Positions 12,249-19,179 of a stretch of 24,946 nt of DNA are shown here, in pieces (the stretch's first letter is position 1; each line of letters starts with the position of its first letter). Both the position numbers and the translations under genes were made by a program. The stretch comes from a virus. The stretch covers positions 1 through 24,946 of the IMG/VR virus record IMGVR_UViG_3300030060_004363; one strand, 5' to 3'. The notes below the pieces were generated by a model that was given only the letters and a program-made list of their open reading frames with translations, made no database searches and was not told where the DNA came from.

Positions 12249-14546
12249 TTACTCCGGTGAAGCTACATCAAACATACCTAAACCGCCACCACCCATGCCA
12301 AACGCTTGTTGCTCAAGCAAGTCGGCGAACAAAACATTTCTAATTTTTTCCTGTTCGGTGGCTAATGGGTCATTGGCCAGTTTTCTGAACGCCTCTGCTC
12401 TTTGAAGCATTTGATTCTTGGTGAACTCTTGGCCGCTCTTTTTTTGCAATTTTGCTTTAGCATTGATCAGATCAACGACACCTTCTTGATATCTGTCTTG
12501 CGCCTCACGGAATGCGGTCAGACCGCTGACGCCAGCCTCTCCCACCGCTCCAAGAAGCGTAGGCTCTTTGGATGACATGAGAGCCAAGCCAGCTTGTGCC
12601 AAAGCCAGATACTTGTCTGTCTCCCTGTCTTTTTCTAGCTTTGCCTGAAGGTCTGCTATCTCTTTTGCAAGTCCAGTTTGAGGTGTTGACTCATCATCTG
12701 AGGCCCCTCTCTCTGGCTTCGCTTTAGATTCCGGCATGGTTGGCGGCGCAGTTGGGGCGCTACCAAGATCGTCGCCATCTCTGCCATCATCAAGGCTTGC
12801 TAAATATTCAGCCCTTTCCCCCGGCTGTTCTGCGCCTCTCTGACTTGCTCTGATTATTCTTTCGACCTCTTTCTTCGCATCCTCAACGGTCTTCGAGGCT
12901 GCCTCACTATCGCCTGCCATAGCCTTTTCTGTAGCTTCCTCTGCTGCCTGTTTGGTGAAATCAGCAGTGGCTTCTTGTGAGCCTACATCAGAGAATGGCA
13001 TCGCTCTAGAGGCCGGGGAATCTCCGGCCATTCCATCAACGTCAACATTCCTGCCAAAAAATGCCCTATATTCAGACGGAGACATTGGCTTTTTGCCTGC
13101 CATTCTGGCCCGCCTTACATGGGCTTTGTATTCATCACTCTCTCCAGTGATCTGATCCCCATAAATCTCTTCAAGATATTCTTGTTGTTCGCCCCGAGCC
13201 TGCCCAAGAAGATCTTGTCTTGATCCAACCCTCTCTGAGGTTGGGACGTTTGCGTCCCTTCCCAATGCAAAAAGCTCACCAAGACTAGACGGGAAAGGAA
13301 CGCCGCCCTTGTTGGCCTGCATCTCATCGAATATTTCTTGCGGCGCACCCACCTCAGTCATTGCTGGTCCAGCCCCCTGCGCCTGTGCCGTGCTTATGGG
13401 GTTAATTGCTGATGCGATTTTGGATATGATTCCCGGCTCATCAGAGCCACCGAGGATACGAGCCACCTCTTCTGGATCATCTGTGCCAGCAGCCTCAATG
13501 GCGCGAGATATCTGACCTTGTGAATATCTGTCACCAAAATCACGCCCCTGCTCAAAGCCCACGATAGCGGGTATCAACTCATCTCTGCGCGACTTCAGGT
13601 CAAACTCTTCATCAGGGTCCATGCCAAGCTGTTCACCAAGATACGAGACATAGTTGTCAAAACTAGCTTCGTTATCAGACCTTGGGGCATATCTTGATGT
13701 TAGGCCACGCAAGGTGTTGATGCCATACTCATCGCTGTATGTGCCAAGAAGTCTAGCAAGAGCGCGTAAGCCCTCTTCCTCTGAGCCAAACTGGGCGTAA
13801 CCGCTACCTTGGCCCGTCTCACCTATAAAACCAGCACCGGGGCGTATGTTTCCGGGGTTGTTCTGACGCAAGCCAAGTGGAAGCCCATTGGCAGCCCTTA
13901 CAACACCACCCTCATCATACTTTTGAACTGGGGAGGGCATAACCTGAAGCTCTGCAACAGGGTTTGATTGAGCGCGTAGGGTTGCCATCCGGTTCATGCC
14001 CAGCATCGCGCCGCCCTTGCCGCCCGTTCTAGTTCTTCCAAAGGGATTGGGCATACTCGTACCCATAGTAGGGGCCGGAAATCCCTGATTAGGGAAATTT
14101 GGCACCGGCATAATAGACTGACCAGAGCCAAATGATCCAGAATCAACGCCAAACTCTGTCTGAGCCATCTGCTCTACTTCGTCTAAAAACGGATCTATTT
14201 GTTCGTTTTTTGTTTTTTCAGCTAGGCTTCTTTGTATCTCTGCACCGAACTGCATAAGGCCGCCAGACCTCATCGCTTTTTGTACCATGGTACTTTTTGG
14301 TGCCATGGCCTCAGACATGCCCGCAATGCCGCTCTGAGGAACGCCAGCAGACGCGACCGCCTCTTGCGCCACCGTGGGCTGCTGTGCGGCCTCACGCTTT
14401 GTAAAGTCATCGCGAACACGCTTGCGGCGCTTGATCTCACTAAGGACAAGAAACTGAGGCGCAGACCCTGTTGGAGACTGCATTTCGGAGACAAGCTGTT
14501 GTTCTGAAAAATTTTTAAGCTGATCTTGAATATCAATTATGTTCAT
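12249..14546 (-). CDS. internal virion protein with NNPGN muramidase-like domain (765 aa)
   Basis: Three parts are visible. Residues 1-110 (LSEIKRRKRVRDDFTKREAA then SGIAGMSEAM) are a helical head with a style common to phage internal proteins. A Pro/Gly/Met-rich linker follows and ends in YDEGGVVRAANG. Residues ~224-350 begin LGLRQNNPGNIRP and continue through YAQFGSEEEGLRAL and FDNYVSYLGEQLG, the 'NNPGN' domain of phage virion-associated muramidases/transglycosylases that open the cell wall during DNA entry. The rest is acidic and disordered, then a helix ending with LALAQAGLALMSSKEP and a membrane-like GLTAF stretch. The gene lies between a likely ejection protein and the giant gene and overlaps the former by 4 bases. 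The cell-wall role is inferred from the domain. Confidence 0.75.
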   Translation of the reverse strand: MNIIDIQDQLKNFSEQQLVSEMQSPTGSAPQFLVLSEIKRRKRVRDDFTKREAAQQPTVAQEAVASAGVPQSGIAGMSEAMAPKSTMVQKAMRSGGLMQFGAEIQRSLAEKTKNEQIDPFLDEVEQMAQTEFGVDSGSFGSGQSIMPVPNFPNQGFPAPTMGTSMPNPFGRTRTGGKGGAMLGMNRMATLRAQSNPVAELQVMPSPVQKYDEGGVVRAANGLPLGLRQNNPGNIRPGAGFIGETGQGSGYAQFGSEEEGLRALARLLGTYSDEYGINTLRGLTSRYAPRSDNEASFDNYVSYLGEQLGMDPDEEFDLKSRRDELIPAIVGFEQGRDFGDRYSQGQISRAIEAAGTDDPEEVARILGGSDEPGIISKIASAINPISTAQAQGAGPAMTEVGAPQEIFDEMQANKGGVPFPSSLGELFALGRDANVPTSERVGSRQDLLGQARGEQQEYLEEIYGDQITGESDEYKAHVRRARMAGKKPMSPSEYRAFFGRNVDVDGMAGDSPASRAMPFSDVGSQEATADFTKQAAEEATEKAMAGDSEAASKTVEDAKKEVERIIRASQRGAEQPGERAEYLASLDDGRDGDDLGSAPTAPPTMPESKAKPERGASDDESTPQTGLAKEIADLQAKLEKDRETDKYLALAQAGLALMSSKEPTLLGAVGEAGVSGLTAFREAQDRYQEGVVDLINAKAKLQKKSGQEFTKNQMLQRAEAFRKLANDPLATEQEKIRNVLFADLLEQQAFGMGGGGLGMFDVASPE
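14279..14296. promoter_or_regulatory. degenerate palindrome copy with perfect GTAC-N4-GTAC core
   Basis: TTTGTAC-CATG-GTACTTT keeps the left arm and the GTAC-N4-GTAC core (14282-14293) but loses the right AAA. It is inside the 765-aa gene, about 250 bases after its start. It may be a weak site or chance. Confidence 0.3.
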
Positions 14547-15433
14547 AGGCCCTGTACCCCTTTATACAAGCCAAGACCAGCTATTCCTGTCCCAAGAAGT
14601 TGTTGCAACGGATTGACGTTTTGGAACTTTTGAAGCTCTGTTGATGGAGTTACCGGAATACCTCTTGCTAGAGCCGACAGGAACATCAACTGTTCTTTGT
14701 CAAAGTCTCTCTGACGAATAAAGTCTTCATAAGCCATATCGATGCCAGCTTGATCTTTAGCCTCTATGTCCTTTCCTATGGTCTCCAAGAGCTTCGCGCT
14801 TTCTATGTCGCTGGCCCTATCTTGACCGCCCAATCCAGCCAGAAGCTCTGCCGCGCCAAGCCCTATTCTTTCTGCGTCCGCTCGTGCTGACCTGTCTCGC
14901 TCAAACTGTTGCTGTGCCTGTTCAAATGCCTGCTGCTGCCCCGATGCCTGTATTTCTGCAAGCTGCCTACTAAGCGCCTCACCGGCAAGGCCCTCTTGAA
15001 CTGCGGCTCTGCTGCCGCCAAACGCTCCAGCCTGCACAGCTTGCGCGGCTCTACCTGCCCCCGCCCTCTGCGCGTCCAGAATTGCTTGTTCCTTTTGAAC
15101 ATCTACCACCTTTTGCATATATGGAGACATATATTGATCGGCAGTAGCGGCATCAAATTGACCGGCTTTGAATCCAGAACCCAATTCAGCCCTGCCCATG
15201 GCTTCGGCAAGCCCTTCGACCCCAGAGCCAGCAATTTGTCTTGCTTTGTCCCTGCCTGCAATAACATCTGCTGTATCTTCAGCTATACGCTGGCCTTCGT
15301 AAGCCTCGTATGGCTGATTGGAAATGCCTTCTCCCCTATTAAGTATTCTTTTGACATAGGGTTCGATATATGGCGGAAGATTTGTTTGTGTGATGGTCTG
15401 CTCTGCTGGAGCCGATGACCTGCCCTTACCCAT
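14543..15433 (-). CDS. internal virion / ejection-type protein (296 aa)
   Basis: The N-terminus, QTITQTNLPPYIEPYVKRIL followed by YEAYEGQRIA, is a pattern I recognise in podovirus internal or tail-associated proteins. The middle is an Ala/Gln/Arg-rich helix (about 115-200, including RAGAGRAAQAVQAGAFGGSR and QQAFEQAQQQFERD), suited to a coiled-coil tube. The C-terminus is more hydrophobic with a Gly-rich end (LLGTGIAGLGLYKGVQGL). By place and composition it resembles the T7 gp14/gp15 level of the ejection apparatus, but direct homology cannot be judged. It overlaps the GNAT-like gene by 8 bases and the 765-aa gene by 4. Confidence 0.65.
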   Translation of the reverse strand: MGKGRSSAPAEQTITQTNLPPYIEPYVKRILNRGEGISNQPYEAYEGQRIAEDTADVIAGRDKARQIAGSGVEGLAEAMGRAELGSGFKAGQFDAATADQYMSPYMQKVVDVQKEQAILDAQRAGAGRAAQAVQAGAFGGSRAAVQEGLAGEALSRQLAEIQASGQQQAFEQAQQQFERDRSARADAERIGLGAAELLAGLGGQDRASDIESAKLLETIGKDIEAKDQAGIDMAYEDFIRQRDFDKEQLMFLSALARGIPVTPSTELQKFQNVNPLQQLLGTGIAGLGLYKGVQGL

Positions 15434-15845
15434 TACTTAACTCCATCCTGTACGCTATGTATTCAGGCTGCCATCCATACTTCTGTAGGATTCTGCCCCA
15501 CGCTTTTCTCCCATAACCTTCTATGTGCTTGCAGCCACAGTCTGTGGCGTATCTCTGTAAAGTATTTAGAACCAAAGGCAGCCACTTGCTCATGCGCTTC
15601 CCGCCAACCCAATCTAAAGCCATCGCCCTTCTGCCGGGATATTCTATAACTCTGCTGGTCAAAGCTGCCAAAACCTCGCTCCCATCCATTACCAGCCAAA
15701 GCACTAACTGTCCTGCCTTCAACTCTTGTCTTAAATCTTCAACCTCAAACTTGCCAGCCGATGTTTCTACCGACTTATGAAGAACCTTTTTTGCATCTTC
15801 CCAGACAATGTCCACCCCCTCAATGGGGACCGCTGTAATCATCAT
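15426..15845 (-). CDS. GNAT-fold protein, T7 gp13-like
   Basis: A 139-aa protein with the look of a small GNAT acetyltransferase: a central strand pair (GQLVLWLVMDGSEVLAALTS), a helix with MSKWLPLVLNTLQRYATDCG, then HIEGYGRKAWGRILQKYGWQ followed by YIAYRMEL, the typical last helix-strand of the fold. The usual acetyl-CoA-binding Q/RxxGxG/A loop is not clear, so it may be catalytically inactive. T7 internal protein gp13 also has a GNAT-like form and sits at the head of its ejection genes, as this one almost does. It starts in an ATGA overlap with the 332-aa gene. Structural role is the more likely; acetylation of a host protein is an alternative. Confidence 0.65.
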   Translation of the reverse strand: MMITAVPIEGVDIVWEDAKKVLHKSVETSAGKFEVEDLRQELKAGQLVLWLVMDGSEVLAALTSRVIEYPGRRAMALDWVGGKRMSKWLPLVLNTLQRYATDCGCKHIEGYGRKAWGRILQKYGWQPEYIAYRMELSNG

Positions 15846-16840
15846 GCCGGAAGCATCATACCCTGCGGCACCTGATCAGGCTGCTCTGTCATACCTGTTC
15901 TCATCTCTCTGACTCTGTCCATCATATCATATAGAGATTCTGCTCCAGCATCAGTTGAACCGTTGCCAAGACCACTTACAACATCAGCCGGAACGATAAA
16001 CTCTCCGTCAGACAGAACAACATCTTGCTCTCCCTCAAGCGTGGCTGGAATCATATCATCCATGCCATCACCTACGCCCTCAACCATGCCCTCTGTAACC
16101 TGAGCGTTATCTTCAAACTCGCCACTGCGGACACGAGAGACCAAATCTCTAAGAGCATCATCGCCATATGTAGCAACAAATAGTCCCAGCGCCCTTTCAG
16201 GGTCGGGGTGCGTGCCTTGAATGGCATCCACAGCATCGCCGATAATCTGTTTATCATTTGGCCGCTGCACCTCACCACCCTCTGCAAAATACATGAACTC
16301 TGGATCAAATCCGGGCCTGTATCCAACAGGAGGCTTTTTCATATCTCTCTTTTCTCCAAGATTTTCTGGTATATCTGGGGTCTGTTTCTTCTCCATCTCT
16401 GGATATTTGGGCGCTGAGAGCGCCCCAATGGCTGCGGCAGAGCCTGCATAAGGCAGGGCCTCTTTGAACCCCATGCCCACTGTTGGATCAGAGAATATGC
16501 TTGATTTAGCTGCCTCACTGGCGGCAGACGCGGCAGTGGGTGCAACAGCAAGATCTTTTGCCAAAGCACTGCCAGAGGCCACATCTGCCCCGATGCTTGC
16601 TGCGTCTGGTGTGATCCCAGAGGCAGCAGCGTTAGCCCCGCCGCCAAACATGCCACCAAGAGCCTTGCCGCCAAAGTAAGACATCATGCCTGTGCTTATG
16701 GCTGTGCCAAGATCATCGCCCTGAGCAAGAGAGCCAAGGCCAGATCCTATGGCCCCAGCGCCCAAGGCACCTAAACCACCCAACAAACTAGCGCTACCTA
16801 GCGCCGATCCACCTAATCCCAGTAATAGTGGTAAAGCCAT
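15842..16840 (-). CDS. Gly/Ala-rich virion protein (332 aa)
   Basis: The first ~110 residues are strongly Gly/Ala/Leu-rich (MALPLLLGLGGSALGSASLL and on), compatible with membrane insertion or with a flexible packed virion protein. A short MYFAEGGEVQRPN motif follows, like the DEGGVVRAAN motif of the 765-aa protein. The C-terminal third (GMDDMIPATLEGEQDVVLSD then GEFIVPADVVSGLGNGSTDAG) is a recurrent module in marine phage structural proteins. It is likely injected or internal. GGAG lies 6 bases upstream of the ATG. It is the first of the five ejection-type genes after the lysis block. Confidence 0.65.
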   Translation of the reverse strand: MALPLLLGLGGSALGSASLLGGLGALGAGAIGSGLGSLAQGDDLGTAISTGMMSYFGGKALGGMFGGGANAAASGITPDAASIGADVASGSALAKDLAVAPTAASAASEAAKSSIFSDPTVGMGFKEALPYAGSAAAIGALSAPKYPEMEKKQTPDIPENLGEKRDMKKPPVGYRPGFDPEFMYFAEGGEVQRPNDKQIIGDAVDAIQGTHPDPERALGLFVATYGDDALRDLVSRVRSGEFEDNAQVTEGMVEGVGDGMDDMIPATLEGEQDVVLSDGEFIVPADVVSGLGNGSTDAGAESLYDMMDRVREMRTGMTEQPDQVPQGMMLPA

Positions 16841-16849
16841 GCCAGTCTC

Positions 16850-17296
16850 CTACTCCGATAGCGCCCGCATTCTGCTTACTAATCTTCTAGCACGATTTGG
16901 GACTTGAGTGTACCACCTCGAATCGACCATCTCGTCCGCTGCCTTGTTCCAATCCCTTGCATCAACTCCAGCCTTCATGCCCTTGAATTTGGAGAGACGA
17001 GGCCTTCCCATATTAAACATCATGTTGCAGATGATATGCTGACATTCCTCGGGTAAATCATCAAAGTCTGGATACAGAACTTTGCACTCGTCTACGGTCA
17101 CAGCCATGTCAAGGTTAAACACTTTCTGCACTCTTTCCTGCTCAATTACCGTGCCAACAGGCTGACCGTACTCCTCATCATCCTTGGTAATTAGGTGGCC
17201 AATTCCGAAAGTGGGTAGGTGGAGATGATCTAAGTAGATTTCGTACTTGCAGCCTTCGTCCTCTGCAATTTCTGTCCTCAACTTATCTATATTCAC
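16850..17296 (-). CDS. T4-type lysozyme endolysin (GH24)
   Basis: A 148-aa muramidase that hydrolyses the glycan strands of peptidoglycan at lysis. The active-site pattern of T4 lysozyme is complete: E14 in the DEG motif, D23 in YLDH and T29 in PTFGIGHL, at the same spacings as E11, D20 and T26 of T4. The C-terminal part has NMMFNMGRPRLSKF and RRLVSRMRAL, typical of the second lobe. No signal peptide or SAR segment is visible, so it should rely on the holin. The start is a GTG at 17296, overlapping the preceding stop (GTGA), with GGAGG 5 bases upstream. Confidence 0.9.
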   Translation of the reverse strand: MNIDKLRTEIAEDEGCKYEIYLDHLHLPTFGIGHLITKDDEEYGQPVGTVIEQERVQKVFNLDMAVTVDECKVLYPDFDDLPEECQHIICNMMFNMGRPRLSKFKGMKAGVDARDWNKAADEMVDSRWYTQVPNRARRLVSRMRALSE

Positions 17297-17994
17297 TTGC
17301 CCCTCCCCATCTTTAGAAGGTTTTCGAGTAGAGTTCCTTTGGGCTTACTTGCTTCGTACTCTGCTCTACCTTGAGCCGCTGTAGGAGTGCCGCCGGGAAG
17401 CATCCTAGCCTCAATCATCTTTCTCTTTTCTTGGGGGAGCATCTTAACCAAAAGCCCAATGCCGCCGGGGATCATTTCTGCAACGCCCCTGCCCGTGCTT
17501 TTGGGAACAGGAACATCGGCCACATCACCCAGATACGTCTCCTTGGGGCTTCCAAATGAATCAAGGCCATATCTGACCTCACCAGTTTCTGGATTGCCCC
17601 CCACTTCATCCCCAAAGATGTTGGTCCTCGCAAACGGATTGCGATACCTGTCATACGCCAAATCCATGAGTCCCCGTCTGGTCTTTTCATCCATAAGACC
17701 AGAGTAATCAATGCTTGAAGGTGGCCGTTTGGCAGCCCTTGTATACAATCCTTGAATGCCAAACGGATTAGTAAGGGTTATTTGATTTTTAGCAAAGAAT
17801 TGCTCTTTGGTCAGAATGTCATCTAATCCGCCAGTGGCCCCGTAAATAGCCTGCGCCACTCTCGCGGGATCATTGACCTGACTGAATACGTCAGTCGTAT
17901 TCGCTCCCCCACCGGGATATCTTTCGCCGCCAGCATCAGTGATCTGCTGTGCGAGAGGTACTGGCTCTGATTTTCCTATACCCGGTTCTGGCAT
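17293..17994 (-). CDS. unknown protein between holin and lysozyme (233 aa)
   Basis: No known domain is recognised. The protein is Gly/Pro-rich, with MPEPGIGKSEPVPLAQQITD at the start, a section NPFGIQGLYTRAAKRPPSS, and FARTNIFGDEVGGNPETG. It ends in a basic region MLPQEKRKMIEARMLPGG. No signal peptide or clear membrane helix was seen (a short hydrophobic GIGLLVKML near residue 180). It starts in a TAATG overlap with the holin stop. It may be a lysis accessory or a small virion protein; neither is supported beyond location. Confidence 0.6.
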   Translation of the reverse strand: MPEPGIGKSEPVPLAQQITDAGGERYPGGGANTTDVFSQVNDPARVAQAIYGATGGLDDILTKEQFFAKNQITLTNPFGIQGLYTRAAKRPPSSIDYSGLMDEKTRRGLMDLAYDRYRNPFARTNIFGDEVGGNPETGEVRYGLDSFGSPKETYLGDVADVPVPKSTGRGVAEMIPGGIGLLVKMLPQEKRKMIEARMLPGGTPTAAQGRAEYEASKPKGTLLENLLKMGRGK

Positions 17995-18389
17995 TACTTT
18001 GTGATCCCTTTTACCTTTTCTACAGTCCTGAGACCGCCAAGACCCAACATACCCAACAGAACAGTCATCAGGCTGTCCATATCAAAGGTCGGTAGCTCCG
18101 GTATCTCTATCCCTAAGTATGAACATATGAACATTGTGACAGGGGCGAGAACAAAATGCCATGCCATAGCGAAAGAAAGACACCAGCCAAGGAATGGACG
18201 CCATCCTGCAACGAATATAGACCTATGCTGCGCCTCTGCCTTGTTGATCTCTATCTGACCCATATTGGCTTCGTGCATCTGCTTTTCAGCCATGGTCGCT
18301 ATTTCATGCGCCAACTTCGCTTTCTGATCCTTGTCCTCTATGAACTTGTCCAAAAGGCCCGTAACTGGTCCAATTAACGCCTGTAACAT
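17994..18389 (-). CDS. GTA-type three-TM holin
   Basis: A 131-aa membrane protein. The N-terminal third is a Lys/Glu-rich amphipathic helix, then HRSIFVAGWRPFLGWCLSFA opens one or two membrane segments (about residues 62-92). A last segment MTVLLGMLGLGGLRTVEKVK closes the protein. The WRPFxGW and LLGMLGLGGLRTxEK motifs are the hallmark of the GTA_holin_3TM family, which makes the pores that let the lysozyme reach the wall. I choose the ATG at 18389: GGGAG (18400-18404) is then 10 bases upstream, whereas a GTG at 18398 would be one base from it. The gene lies between the EF-hand protein and the 233-aa unknown, with lysozyme next. Confidence 0.85.
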   Translation of the reverse strand: MLQALIGPVTGLLDKFIEDKDQKAKLAHEIATMAEKQMHEANMGQIEINKAEAQHRSIFVAGWRPFLGWCLSFAMAWHFVLAPVTMFICSYLGIEIPELPTFDMDSLMTVLLGMLGLGGLRTVEKVKGITK

Positions 18390-18408
18390 TGCTAACACTC
18401 TCCCTGTT

Positions 18409-18732
18409 CTACTTGCCTTTGGCTATCCACGCGGTTGTCCCCATGTAGGCCCCCACGATACCAGCGCCTGAAATGTAGAATAATGACGAAATTTCTGAAA
18501 GGGCCTGTATTCTCTCTATAGAAACCCACGGGGTGAACATGGCAAGCGTAAAAAGGCCCATGCCTATCAAGGTGAATCTTGCCATTCTTAACTGAGCTAG
18601 GCTCTTTCTCAGGTCTCTCTCTGTTTCCTTTATTTCCTTGGCATGCTCAAGTTCTTCGTCTGTGACGACGCCATCGCCATCCATGTCGTATTGATCGTAT
18701 TTGCTCTTATTCTGTAGCTTCTTGCCGGTCAT
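18409..18732 (-). CDS. EF-hand membrane protein of the lysis block (107 aa)
   Basis: The N-terminus carries one full EF-hand calcium loop, DMDGDGVVTDEE (residues 16-27, with Asp/Glu ligands at loop positions 1, 3, 5 and 12). A charged helix and then two membrane segments follow (about 53-70 and 82-104). Similar EF-hand plus membrane proteins occur in marine phages next to holins, so it may tune lysis timing or be a second holin or spanin-like partner; this is inferred. The operator-like palindrome at 18742 sits 10 bases upstream of its ATG; no strong ribosome-binding site is visible between them. Confidence 0.7.
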   Translation of the reverse strand: MTGKKLQNKSKYDQYDMDGDGVVTDEELEHAKEIKETERDLRKSLAQLRMARFTLIGMGLFTLAMFTPWVSIERIQALSEISSLFYISGAGIVGAYMGTTAWIAKGK

Positions 18733-18741
18733 GTCGGTCTA

Positions 18742-18759
18742 TTTGTACTATGATACAAT
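18742..18759. promoter_or_regulatory. 18-bp palindromic operator-like site, two mismatches, upstream of the lysis block
   Basis: TTTGTAC-TATG-ATACAAT matches 12 of 14 arm positions with the same 4-base spacer. Read leftward it overlaps the final codons and TAG stop of the 143-aa gene and lies just before the EF-hand gene, the same layout as the copy at the end of the RusA gene. Confidence 0.55.
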
Positions 18760-19179
18760 TTTAACGGTTCCACCATCGTTGAACAATGCGCCATCTTCCA
18801 AGTCGCTTATATTCAAAGAGGTGTCATCCGATAATGTGACAGCGGTATCTAGCACAATGCTAGTCTGGCTATTTACCGTGGCTATCTTAACCACTCCAGT
18901 AATTCCTGTTCCTCTAACAATTTGCCCAACGGTCATAGTTCCGTTTTGAACATTGTCTACAGTAACTGCCGTAGACGAAGAAACTGCCCCGTTCACATCT
19001 GCCGTGATTACAGATGAAGGGAGGTCTGTCAGAGTGATCTTTGTTGCCCTTAATTCACCGGATGTTCTCTCTTGTGATATGAATGACTCCAAAGCGCGAA
19101 GCAAGTCGGCCATGTACCTAACGTCATACTGTTGTGGCGCTTCTGGAAGTCTGGGCGGGGGCAACAGCACCTGAGCCAT
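18748..19179 (-). CDS. small beta-rich virion protein (143 aa)
   Basis: The N-terminus MAQVLLPPPRLPEAPQQYDV then YMADLLRALESFISQER is a short linker plus helix, as in small phage tail or neck proteins. The rest is beta-rich, with TMTVGQIVRGTGITGVVKIA and IVLDTAVTLSDDTSLNIS, a module of the 'G-x-V-x-G-x-G-I' type recurring in phage structural proteins. GGAGG precedes the ATG, which overlaps the previous stop (TAATG). It lies between the 721-aa stabilisation-like protein and the lysis genes, so a tail or neck accessory is likely. Specific function unknown. Confidence 0.6.
   Translation of the reverse strand: MAQVLLPPPRLPEAPQQYDVRYMADLLRALESFISQERTSGELRATKITLTDLPSSVITADVNGAVSSSTAVTVDNVQNGTMTVGQIVRGTGITGVVKIATVNSQTSIVLDTAVTLSDDTSLNISDLEDGALFNDGGTVKIVS

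Noticed and set aside
14551-14570. TGTAC and TACA near the 5' end of the 765-aa gene
   Set aside because: Spacing does not fit the 4-base spacer and the arms are short.
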